Assembly: GCA_017547285.1 (NCBI GenBank)
Contig: JAFYQB010000148.1
Coordinates: 35,270 to 99,269 of the forward strand
DNA: 64,000 nucleotides
Source: Clostridia bacterium
GTDB taxonomy: Bacteria > Bacillota > Clostridia > Christensenellales > Aristaeellaceae
Reading direction: 5' to 3'
Shown here: piece by piece, positions 42,669-51,077 of the stretch
Numbering within the stretch: position 1 is the stretch's first letter
Layout: the number at the start of each line of letters is the position of its first letter
Notes under the pieces: generated by a model
The model's input: the letters and a program-made list of their open reading frames with translations, nothing else
Told to the model about the DNA's origin: nothing
Databases searched by the model: none
Translations under genes and position numbers: made by a program

Positions 42669-44762
42669 TTACTGGATTCTCTTAAAACGCTTTTCCAACG
42701 CATATCGGGTGATTTCGGTCACGATCGGTCTGCCGTGAGGACAGGTAGGCATCGCTTCGCTCTTCAGCATTTCCTGCATAAAACCGCGGATTTCAGTTTC
42801 ACTTAGCTTGTCGCCGCCTTTGATGGCGCGCTTGCAGGCCATTTGTGCAACCCTTTTTCTCAGTCTTTCGCGCGTTACCTGCCCCCGCCCGGCCTGCCAT
42901 TCAGCCAAAGCCTCCAGAAGCAGTTCCTTCGGTGAATCATTCACACCAAAAAAAGTGGGAATGGCATGAAGCGCAACGCTGGTTTCATCAAACGGTTCCA
43001 CTTCAAAGCCCGCTTCTGCCAGCACAGGCGCAAACTCGCTGACCAGCGTCATATCATACGGTGTCAGTCGAACCAGCTGCGGTGCAAGCAGCTTTTGAGA
43101 AATACGTTCACCTTCGAATCGCGCCATCATCTGATCGTACAAAATACGTTCATGGGCAGCGTGCTGATCCACAAGCAGCACACGATCGCCTGTTTCAAAC
43201 ATCCAGTAGGTATCAAAAAGTATGCCAGCCATTCTTAAAGGCTGTTCCATTTTTTCAATTTCCGGCAGTACCGTCTGAACGGGCGGCTCTTCGGCTGGCT
43301 CATCGGCCGGTTCAGGAGGATGCAAAACCGTTTCTTTTTTGATAACGGGTATCGTTTCAGCCGTATGTTCAGCAACCGGATGGATTCTGCCAATTGATTC
43401 ACTGCTGGATACAGCGATTTCCGGTTTACTTGCCGGCACATATGCCGTACTCATTGTTTTCGGCATGGCCGGTGGAACAACAACGGGTTTTACAGCATAA
43501 ACAGCCGGACTTTGCTTCATCATCTGAGGAGCCTCAGCTTTGACAGAAATAACCGCCGGTTTCAAATCCCGCAATGTTTCAGCAATATGTTTGTCCTCCA
43601 CCGACTGCCTTTCCTGTGTACGCTCTGCAAAAGGACGTTGCTCGACAACCGTTTTGGATACCGCATCCGGTTTGTTTTCCACCTGGTTTTCAGGAACATG
43701 AACAACTGTAAAAGAGTTCTTCTTTACTTCGGGCTCCGTTTCTTTTACAGGAGTGCTTAGCTTTGCGCCAAGACTTTCGTCATGCATGGCATCCCGCACA
43801 AGGGCTTCCACAGCAGCGGCAATGGCCATTTCGTTCTGAAAACGAACTTCCAGCTTATTGGGATGTACATTCACATCCACATTCTGTCTCGGCAGTTCCA
43901 GAAACAGTGCACACATCGGAAAACGGCCTATCATCACCCGGCCTTCACAGCCCTGTTCCAAGGCTCGGCTGAGTAAACCGCTGCGGAAGTAACGTCCATT
44001 TACAAAGAAGGACTGATTCTGCCTGTTGCCGCGTGAAAGCTCTCCTGCGCCTACATATCCGGTGACAATGACGCCGTTCATGTGGCCGGATACCTTTTTC
44101 ATTTGCTGGAAAGCCTCGCGTCCGTAAAGCGCATACAGCGCGGATTCCAGCTTTCCATCTCCTGTGCTGTGGTACACCGTTTTACCCTGAGAAACAAAAC
44201 GGAAGGCAATTTCGGGATGCGACAGTATCAGACGAAGCATATAGTCTGATACCATGGCCGCTTCAGTAGCAGGTTTTTTCAGGAATTTCAGCCTGACAGG
44301 CGTATTGAAAAACAGATCCTCCGCCACGATCGTAGTGCCTACCGGCGAAGCAGCCTGACGAATATCAGTAAACTCTCCCGCTTCTACAACGGCACGGGTA
44401 CCAAACGGAGCATCCTGCGTGCGTGTTGTGCAGGTAACGCGTGAAACTGCTGAAATAGAAGCCAGCGCTTCACCGCGGAAACCCAGCGTATGAATATCAA
44501 ACAAATCCTTGGGTTCGGAAATTTTGCTGGTGGCATGGCGTTCAAAAGCCATACGAATCTGTTCGGCAGGAATACCTTTACCGTTATCCGAAACACGCAG
44601 GTATTTGATACCACCTTCGCGCAATTCCACTGTGATATTCTTCGCGCCTGCGTCAATGCTGTTTTCAACCAGTTCTTTCACGGCAGCGGCAGGCCGTTCC
44701 ACAACTTCGCCTGCTGCGATCTGTCCGATTATCTCCTGAGATAGTTTTCTAATAACAGACAT
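42669..44762 (-). CDS. mutL: DNA mismatch repair protein MutL
   Basis: MutL is the matchmaker and nicking endonuclease of mismatch repair. The 697-residue protein has the GHKL N-domain (EIIGQIAAGEVVERPAAAVKELVENSIDAGA, shown in part, SDNGKGIP, TLGFRGEAL), a Pro/Val-rich linker of about 200 residues (350-500), and an endonuclease C-domain with VDQHAAHERILYDQM near 570, ACKRAIKGGD and CPHGRP. The metal motif usually written DQHAxxExxxxE ends here in Asp instead of Glu, a mild change. The ATG at 44762 follows AAAGGAG, 10 bp after mutS. Confidence 0.96.
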   Translation of the reverse strand: MSVIRKLSQEIIGQIAAGEVVERPAAAVKELVENSIDAGAKNITVELREGGIKYLRVSDNGKGIPAEQIRMAFERHATSKISEPKDLFDIHTLGFRGEALASISAVSRVTCTTRTQDAPFGTRAVVEAGEFTDIRQAASPVGTTIVAEDLFFNTPVRLKFLKKPATEAAMVSDYMLRLILSHPEIAFRFVSQGKTVYHSTGDGKLESALYALYGREAFQQMKKVSGHMNGVIVTGYVGAGELSRGNRQNQSFFVNGRYFRSGLLSRALEQGCEGRVMIGRFPMCALFLELPRQNVDVNVHPNKLEVRFQNEMAIAAAVEALVRDAMHDESLGAKLSTPVKETEPEVKKNSFTVVHVPENQVENKPDAVSKTVVEQRPFAERTQERQSVEDKHIAETLRDLKPAVISVKAEAPQMMKQSPAVYAVKPVVVPPAMPKTMSTAYVPASKPEIAVSSSESIGRIHPVAEHTAETIPVIKKETVLHPPEPADEPAEEPPVQTVLPEIEKMEQPLRMAGILFDTYWMFETGDRVLLVDQHAAHERILYDQMMARFEGERISQKLLAPQLVRLTPYDMTLVSEFAPVLAEAGFEVEPFDETSVALHAIPTFFGVNDSPKELLLEALAEWQAGRGQVTRERLRKRVAQMACKRAIKGGDKLSETEIRGFMQEMLKSEAMPTCPHGRPIVTEITRYALEKRFKRIQ

Positions 44763-44772
44763 GGGTTCTCCT

Positions 44773-47367
44773 TTAGAGTTTGCGCGCCTTTTCGCGCAGG
44801 CGGAAAAGAATATTGAGCGCATCCATGGGCGTTACGGAAAGCACGTCCAGATTCTGCAGTTCTTCGATCAGGTCATCCTGAGGCAAATGGAACATATCCG
44901 TCTGCTTGGCTTCCTTCTTCTTTTTTTCCAGAATATTGGCAGAAATACTCTCCTGATTGATGTCGCTCACTTCGAGTCGTGCCTGGATCTCATGTGCACG
45001 GGCGACGACTGGTGCGGGCACACCGGCCAGCCGGGCAACATGTACGCCATAACTCTTATCCGCTCCGCCCGGCATGATCTTGCGCAGGAAAATAACGTCT
45101 TCACCATGCTCAACAACGGAAATGCAGTAGTTTTTTACTCCCGCAAAACGACCTTCCAGCTCACTCAGTTCATGATAATGAGTAGCAAACAGTGTTTTTG
45201 CGCCGATCTTTTTGGGATCCAGCAGGTACTCCACTACTGCCCAGGCAATGGCCAGACCGTCAAAGGTACTGGTTCCACGTCCTATTTCATCCAGAATAAC
45301 AAGCGACTTATTCGTAGCGTTGCGCAGAATCGCCGCGGTTTCGCTCATCTCCACCATAAAGGTGCTCTGACCGCCGGCGAGGTCATCCGACGCTCCGATG
45401 CGGGTAAAGATACGGTCGCAAAGGCTGATGCTGGCTTCCCTCGCCGGAACAAAGCTGCCAATATGCGCCATCAGCGTAATCAAGGCAACCTGACGCATAT
45501 AGGTGCTCTTGCCCGCCATATTGGGGCCGGTAATAATCAGCATACGCTGATCCGCTGTATCCATTTGCACATCATTAGGTACAAACGGAGCGTCTGTTAC
45601 CATGCGTTCCACAATAGGATGACGGCCTTCCACAATATGAAGAACACCGTCTTCATTCATAACAGGCTTCACAAAATCATTTTCGCGGGCGACCGTTGCA
45701 AGCGACAGCAGGGCGTCTGTTGTTTTCAGGATCAGCGCATTCTGCTGAATTGCTGCAATTTCTTTGGCAATGGCCTCACGTACTTCGCCAAACAGCGTCA
45801 TTTCAAGTGAAAGCGCCATCTGCTGTGCATTGGTAATTTTGCGTTCAATCTCCTGCAGTTCCGGCGTGGCATAGCGTTCGGCATTGGCAAGCGTCTGTCT
45901 GCGGGTATATCGAAGCGGGACCATGTTCAAATTGCTTTTGGTCACCTCGATATAGTAACCAAAAACCCGGTTATATTGGATTTTCAGGTTTTTGATGCCG
46001 GTAATCTGACGTTCAGCGGTTTCCATATCCAGAATCCACTGTTTGCCATTCTGCAGAGCCTCGCGATACTCATCAAGCTCAGCATGATAGCCTTTTCTGA
46101 TCACGCCGCCATCACTGATGGTCAGCGGCGCATCAGGATCAATGGCGCGCTCCAGCAGATCACACAATTCTTCAAGCGGCGCAAGCGTATGAGCCAGCGC
46201 CTGTACAGGGATCTCAGCAAAACTGCTAAGCATTTGTTTCACAGGCCCGACTGCACGCAGGGAACGAAGCAGCGCAAGACAATCCCGGGCAGTCAGGCTG
46301 TTATAGCTGATTCTGCCCAGCAAACGTTCCATATCCGCTACGTTTTCAAGTGCCTCGCCGATTTCTTCCGCCTCCATATAGCGGTTGCAGAAAGCTTCCA
46401 CTGCATCCAGGCGGGACTGAATACGTTTCAGATCCGACATGGGACTTTCAACCCATGATCTGAGCAGGCGCGCGCCCATGGCTGTATGCGTTTTATCCAG
46501 CAGCCACAAAAGCGAACCGCGGCGTTCTCCCGTACGCAGACTTTCCGTCAATTCCAGATTGCGGCGGGTCATACGGTCCAGGAACATGGTGTTTGCGCCC
46601 TGATAGATGCTCAGCTGAGTAATATGACACAGCGTGTTTCGTTGCGTATCATTGAGATAATACAAAAGCGCGCCAGCAGCAATAAAACGCTTGTCGCGTT
46701 CATCCAGTCCCAGCGAAGACAATGTCTGCACCTGAAACTGCTTCATCACAAGCTGTTTGGCGTTTTTGGCAGCAAAAGCGCTCTCCGGCAGCTGGGAACA
46801 GCTCAGATTTTCGGAAAGCTGAGGCGTCAGCTTTTCCATGTTGTTGGTCACGATCTCGTGAGGACGAATGCGCATCAGTTCATCGCGCAGCGTCTTTTCT
46901 GCATCCACCAGCTGATGTACGACCAGCTCACCGGTGCTGACATCAGCGTAAGCCAGCTGTGCAGCTTTTCCAACAAAAGCCACGCAGAGCACATAGCTGG
47001 CACTCTTTTCATCCAGCTGAGCGGGATCAACCACCGTGCCGGGGGTGATGATCCGAATGACATCACGCTCTACCAAACCTTTGCTGAGCGCAGGATCAGT
47101 CAGCTGCTCGCAAATCGCGACCTTGTAACCTTTTTCAATCAGTCGGGCAGCATACGTAGAAGCAGCATGATACGGAACGCCGCACATGGGAGCGCGTTCT
47201 TCCAGACCGCAGTCTCTTCCGGTCAGGGTCAGTTCCAGCTCTTTTGAAACCAGCTTGGCATCCTCAAAAAACATCTCGTAAAAGTCGCCGAGACGGAAAA
47301 AGAGAATGCAATCCTTGTATTTATCTTTGAGCTGCAGGTACTGCTGCATCATGGCAGTCAGAGCCAT
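44773..47367 (-). CDS. mutS: DNA mismatch repair protein MutS
   Basis: MutS recognises mismatches and starts repair. The 864-residue protein has the mismatch wedge motif FRLGDFYEMFFEDA near residue 24, the connector and lever domains, and the ATPase core with Walker A ITGPNMAGKSTYMRQ near 610, and LVILDEIGRGTSTFDGLAIAWA near 690, followed by FATHYHELSELE. The C-terminal helix-turn-helix and LSVTPMDALNILFRLREKARKL end are usual. It has an AAAGGAG site and is followed by mutL. Confidence 0.98.
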   Translation of the reverse strand: MALTAMMQQYLQLKDKYKDCILFFRLGDFYEMFFEDAKLVSKELELTLTGRDCGLEERAPMCGVPYHAASTYAARLIEKGYKVAICEQLTDPALSKGLVERDVIRIITPGTVVDPAQLDEKSASYVLCVAFVGKAAQLAYADVSTGELVVHQLVDAEKTLRDELMRIRPHEIVTNNMEKLTPQLSENLSCSQLPESAFAAKNAKQLVMKQFQVQTLSSLGLDERDKRFIAAGALLYYLNDTQRNTLCHITQLSIYQGANTMFLDRMTRRNLELTESLRTGERRGSLLWLLDKTHTAMGARLLRSWVESPMSDLKRIQSRLDAVEAFCNRYMEAEEIGEALENVADMERLLGRISYNSLTARDCLALLRSLRAVGPVKQMLSSFAEIPVQALAHTLAPLEELCDLLERAIDPDAPLTISDGGVIRKGYHAELDEYREALQNGKQWILDMETAERQITGIKNLKIQYNRVFGYYIEVTKSNLNMVPLRYTRRQTLANAERYATPELQEIERKITNAQQMALSLEMTLFGEVREAIAKEIAAIQQNALILKTTDALLSLATVARENDFVKPVMNEDGVLHIVEGRHPIVERMVTDAPFVPNDVQMDTADQRMLIITGPNMAGKSTYMRQVALITLMAHIGSFVPAREASISLCDRIFTRIGASDDLAGGQSTFMVEMSETAAILRNATNKSLVILDEIGRGTSTFDGLAIAWAVVEYLLDPKKIGAKTLFATHYHELSELEGRFAGVKNYCISVVEHGEDVIFLRKIMPGGADKSYGVHVARLAGVPAPVVARAHEIQARLEVSDINQESISANILEKKKKEAKQTDMFHLPQDDLIEELQNLDVLSVTPMDALNILFRLREKARKL

Positions 47368-47397
47368 ATTCGCTGCTCCTTTCGTATCTCAAATAGG

Positions 47398-47423
47398 GCG
47401 CGCGGGCAAAATTGTCCGCGCGC
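47398..47423 (-). other. GC-rich hairpin between ricA-like gene and mutS
   Basis: GCGCGCGGGC pairs with GTCCGCGCGC. No T-run follows on the minus strand, so it is more likely a processing or attenuation hairpin than a full terminator. Confidence 0.5.
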
Positions 47424-47434
47424 TTTGGGTGACC

Positions 47435-47830
47435 TTAGTGGCAGCCGCTGCAGGTGCTGCAGGAACCGCTGCAGCCTTCTTCCTGTTCTTCTTCGCCGGT
47501 CACAACATAACGGATAATGGAATTAACCTTCTTCATCATGGCGTTGAAAGCATCGTTGGCTTCACGCATCTTGTTGAGCACTTCGCACTCGTCGATGGCG
47601 CGTTCCACTTCCTGCAGTTCCTGACCGGCCTTGGCCAGAGCGCCGTGATCCATGTTGGCGTCCGCCAGCAGACTCTCCACGGCCTGACGCTTCTCGGAGT
47701 AAGAAGCGATCAGCTGAGTGGCATTTTCATCGCGCATGGCAGCCTGTTCGGCCAGACGCATGGTAATATATTCCTGACTTTCCAGAATGGCTTCCGCCAG
47801 CATTTCGGCCTGATTGAGTACCTTTTCCAT
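47435..47830 (-). CDS. YlbF/YmcA (RicA-like) protein with Cys-rich tail
   Basis: This 131-residue protein belongs to the YlbF/YmcA family; in B. subtilis RicA (YmcA), RicF (YlbF) and RicT form an Fe-S complex that affects RNase Y and sporulation. The protein is helical (LNQAEMLAEAILESQEYITMRL near the start), with the family core ending near residue 110, and closes with CSGSCSTCSGCH, which may bind an Fe-S cluster. The place between miaB and mutS is the same as for B. subtilis ymcA, so RicA is the better match. The ATG at 47830 is 7 bp from AGGTGAG. Confidence 0.85.
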   Translation of the reverse strand: MEKVLNQAEMLAEAILESQEYITMRLAEQAAMRDENATQLIASYSEKRQAVESLLADANMDHGALAKAGQELQEVERAIDECEVLNKMREANDAFNAMMKKVNSIIRYVVTGEEEQEEGCSGSCSTCSGCH

Positions 47831-47838
47831 TTTCAAAC

Positions 47839-49245
47839 TCACCTTTCTTTTCTTTCGCCGCGCAGTGTATTGACCGCGGCGGATGTAATGGTAACAGGGA
47901 TGATTTTGCCGATGTCTTCGGCGGTACCGTCCAGCGTGACGGTGATATTGCGCGTGCCCTTGCCGGATACCTTGTTGGGATCGCGCTTGGACAAGCCTTC
48001 GATCAGCACGAATTCCTGCTTGCCAATCATGCTTTCGTGAACGCGTGCAGTAGACGCTTCCACTTCACGAATCAGCTTTTCAATGCGGCGGGAAGATTCA
48101 TCATCCGGGATCCGTCCGGGCATGCGGGCCGCCTGCGTGCCCTCACGGGGAGAATAGATAAACGTAAAGGCAGCATCGTAGCCCACCTCGCGCACCAGAG
48201 AGCAGGTATCTTCAAACTGCTCTTCTGTTTCGCCAGGGAAGCTGACGATCAAATCCGTCGTCAGACCGATATTTGGTACAGCTGCACGAAGCTTCTCCAC
48301 CTTGCGAAGATAATCTTCACGGGTATAGCGGCGGTTCATCAGTCGAAGGATCTCATTGTTGCCGCACTGCACAGGCAGGTGCAGATGATTGCAGATGTGT
48401 TTGCCCGTAGCCATCACTTCGATCAGTTCATCGCTCAGATCCTTGGGATGAGAGGTCATAAACCGGATGCGCGGAATGCCCATATTATCCAGCTCGCGCA
48501 AAAGTTTGGGGAAGGTATCGCCATTCTCCGAACCATTGCCGTAGCTGTTCACATTCTGCCCCAGAAGCATGATTTCCTGTACGCCATTTTTAAGCAGGCC
48601 TTCCGCTTCATGCAGAATATCCGTCATACGGCGGGAACGCTCATGACCGCGCACATAAGGAACAATGCAGTAAGAGCAGTAGTTGTCGCAGCCATACATG
48701 ATGGTGATATAGGCGTGATGCTCGTTGAGACGCTTGATGGGCAGTCCCTCTGCAATGATCGTATCCTCATTGGTCACGCTCACAATGCGCGTGCGCCTGT
48801 TGAGCAGATTCAGCAAAAGCGTCGGCAGGCGGTGCAGGTTGTGCGTGCCGAACGCCAGATCAATGAAACGGTACTGTTTCAGAATCCGCTGCGCCATTTG
48901 CGGCTGCTGCACCATGCAGCCGCACACACCAATCACCAGCTCCGGCTTATCCTTCTTAAGTTCCTTGAGCCACGTAACATTGCCCAACGCACGGCGTTCG
49001 GCATTGTCACGCACACAGCAGGTATTGAACAGCACCAGATCGGCATTTCGGCGGTCATCTGCCTCCGTCATGCCCATCTGCAAAAGCATGCCTGTCAGTT
49101 TTTCGCTGTCATGCGCATTCATCTGACAGCCATAGGTTACAATATGAAAGTTTTTGGGGCGGGAATCCATATTCAGGATCTGCTCAATTGCATTCTCCTG
49201 CTCTAGACGGTCCGCCTCAGTTACATAAATGGGCTGATAACTCAC
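47839..49245 (-). CDS. miaB: tRNA-2-methylthio-N6-dimethylallyladenosine synthase MiaB
   Basis: MiaB is a radical SAM methylthiotransferase that adds SCH3 at C2 of i6A37. The 468-residue protein has the N-terminal cluster ligands (TYGCQMNAHDSE, NTCCVRDNAE, GVCGCM), the radical SAM motif YGCDNYCSYCIVPYVRG near residue 188, and a TRAM domain at the end (EFVLIEGLSKRDPNKVSGKG). The start is GTG at 49245, 9 bp from AAAGGA; no closer ATG is available. It precedes the ricA-like gene by 8 bp. Confidence 0.96.
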   Translation of the reverse strand: MSYQPIYVTEADRLEQENAIEQILNMDSRPKNFHIVTYGCQMNAHDSEKLTGMLLQMGMTEADDRRNADLVLFNTCCVRDNAERRALGNVTWLKELKKDKPELVIGVCGCMVQQPQMAQRILKQYRFIDLAFGTHNLHRLPTLLLNLLNRRTRIVSVTNEDTIIAEGLPIKRLNEHHAYITIMYGCDNYCSYCIVPYVRGHERSRRMTDILHEAEGLLKNGVQEIMLLGQNVNSYGNGSENGDTFPKLLRELDNMGIPRIRFMTSHPKDLSDELIEVMATGKHICNHLHLPVQCGNNEILRLMNRRYTREDYLRKVEKLRAAVPNIGLTTDLIVSFPGETEEQFEDTCSLVREVGYDAAFTFIYSPREGTQAARMPGRIPDDESSRRIEKLIREVEASTARVHESMIGKQEFVLIEGLSKRDPNKVSGKGTRNITVTLDGTAEDIGKIIPVTITSAAVNTLRGERKER

Positions 49246-49263
49246 GTTAGTGGTTCCTTTCCA

Positions 49264-50400
49264 TCAGCCGCGCCAAACGCGGCCGGTCTCGCAGCAACGG
49301 CTGCAGGAATCCGTCAAAAGGTCGCGCAGAGAGTCACCGGTGCGCTTACGGGTCATTTCCATCATACCCAAGCGGGTAAAGCCATGAATCACATTCTTTA
49401 CACGGTCGTCACATACCGCTTCTTCCATGGCACTTAACACCAGCTGGCGCTCTTTCTCGGAATTCATATCAATAAAGTCAATCAGAATAATGCCGCTCAG
49501 ATTGCGCAGCCTGATCTGGCGTGCGATTTCCGGCACTGCGCGCAGGTTTGCTACCGCTGCAAGGCTCAGTTCCCCTTCCGCCTTGACCGCGCTGCCAGAG
49601 TTGACGTCAATGGTCTGCAAGGCTTCTCTTTCGTCAATGATCAGGCTTCCGCCGTCAGGCAGGGCAACGCGCCTGTTCAGCGCAGTTTTCAGCTGGTCTG
49701 CGACCTTGAAACGCTGCCACGCTTCCAGCTCTCTGAGTGTTTGAACGTCGTGTCTTGCGCTGTAATCACGCAGGAGCACTTCCTCCATACCGGTCTCGGT
49801 ATGCATAACAGCGGGCGCTTTGCGGCAGGATGCTGCCCCACTGATTTCCAGCCAGTGAGTCCAGAGCGTTTCGGCTTCCTCGGCCACTTCCTGTTCGGAA
49901 GCAAACAGCGCCGCATGACGAACAATCAGACCAAAACGATCTTTGGCAATGTTTTTGCCAAGCGTTTTTGCGCGTTCACGATCAGCTGTATCTTCTACGC
50001 GTTTGCTCAGGCCGATAAAACGGTTGCAGGGCATAAGCAGAACGTATTGACCCGGCAACGCAATATCCCGGGTCAAAAACGCGCCTTTACCGCCTTTGGG
50101 CGCTTTCTTTGCCTGAACAAGAATCTCCTGTCCGGACATAAGAGAGGCATTGCCGCAGGTCTGATGATAGCTTTCCGCTTCTTTCAGCGGCAAAAAACCG
50201 TTCTGTTTCAGCCCAATCTTTACAAACGCGGCCTTTACATCAGGCAGAACGCGCTCTACTCTGCCCAGAAATACTGTGCCAACAACGCCGTCCGTCTCTG
50301 CATTCTCCTGATAATATTCCAGAAGGGTATTCCCCTCCAGAAGCGCAACACGGCGAAGCGTTTCTTCCTCGCGGATCAGGATCTGATACGGCGCGCCCAT
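49264..50400 (-). CDS. rng: Ribonuclease E/G family protein
   Basis: RNase G/E cuts single-stranded, AU-rich RNA from a 5' monophosphate and acts in rRNA and mRNA maturation. This form is 378 residues long, shorter than E. coli RNase G (489), lacking a distinct C-terminal extension. The S1 domain is seen in VGTVFLGRVERVLPDVKAAFVKIG, the catalytic Asp residues in TIDVNSGSA and ILIDFIDMNSEKER, and the zinc-link Cys in SCSRCCETG. The ATG at 50400 shares its A with the stop codon of the DUF2344 gene (TGATG), so translation is coupled. Confidence 0.92.
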   Translation of the reverse strand: MGAPYQILIREEETLRRVALLEGNTLLEYYQENAETDGVVGTVFLGRVERVLPDVKAAFVKIGLKQNGFLPLKEAESYHQTCGNASLMSGQEILVQAKKAPKGGKGAFLTRDIALPGQYVLLMPCNRFIGLSKRVEDTADRERAKTLGKNIAKDRFGLIVRHAALFASEQEVAEEAETLWTHWLEISGAASCRKAPAVMHTETGMEEVLLRDYSARHDVQTLRELEAWQRFKVADQLKTALNRRVALPDGGSLIIDEREALQTIDVNSGSAVKAEGELSLAAVANLRAVPEIARQIRLRNLSGIILIDFIDMNSEKERQLVLSAMEEAVCDDRVKNVIHGFTRLGMMEMTRKRTGDSLRDLLTDSCSRCCETGRVWRG

Positions 50401-51077
50401 CACACTTCCTCCATAGGAACGAGCGAACCGGTCTTCGCTTTAGCCAGAATATTCTTGCGGTAGATCAGGTGCGGTATCTCGCCGCAATCAGCAAATTCAC
50501 GCAGAGAATCAAACCACAGTGAAGGTTTGAGCATGCCAGCCTGCGTAGCAATGGTACGCAGCTCGATCACATACTCATTTTCGTTTTCTGCAATCTGACC
50601 AGCAATCACAAAGGGACGGATATCGCAGGGATTCTCTCCGCTCTTGGTACGGCGCTGTGCAACATAGCTGTCAAGAGCCATAAAGGCTTCAAACTTTCCC
50701 GCTGCTTTCTGGCCGTCTTCCGTTTTGGCGAGGGTGATACGGTAATCAGCACCTGCCACAAGGGACATCAGCGCAGGGAATTCATCCGGCACAGAGCGAC
50801 AGAAACGGATCTGCAGGCAGGAAGGCAGCGCTGCATTCATGCGGGTAACAAACTCATTTTCCGTCAGTCCGTCTTCCACAGGCACTTCCATCAGCTCGCG
50901 CAGACCGATCACGCCTACGCTGAGCGGCGCAGCAAAGCTTAAGCGGATGTGCGGGTTGAAGCCGTTGGAATACTTGACGGGCAGATTGCTGCGGCGCAGT
51001 GCACGCTGCACAGTACGCATCAGGTCCAGATGGCCGATGTGACGAAGAGGCGCGCCTTTTTCAAATACAACCATCAT
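50400..51077 (-). CDS. Radical-SAM-linked DUF2344 protein
   Basis: This 225-residue protein belongs to the TIGR03936/DUF2344 family, which is found fused to or beside the radical SAM protein encoded just upstream. It starts MMVVFEKGAPLRHIGHLDLMRTVQRALRR, with the family segment LPVKYSNGFNPHIRLSFAAPLSVG. The function is unknown; a role in RNA or tRNA modification is only suspected from context. The ATG at 51077 overlaps the radical SAM stop (ATGA). RNase G follows with another one-base overlap, so all three are tightly coupled. Confidence 0.88.
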   Translation of the reverse strand: MMVVFEKGAPLRHIGHLDLMRTVQRALRRSNLPVKYSNGFNPHIRLSFAAPLSVGVIGLRELMEVPVEDGLTENEFVTRMNAALPSCLQIRFCRSVPDEFPALMSLVAGADYRITLAKTEDGQKAAGKFEAFMALDSYVAQRRTKSGENPCDIRPFVIAGQIAENENEYVIELRTIATQAGMLKPSLWFDSLREFADCGEIPHLIYRKNILAKAKTGSLVPMEEV

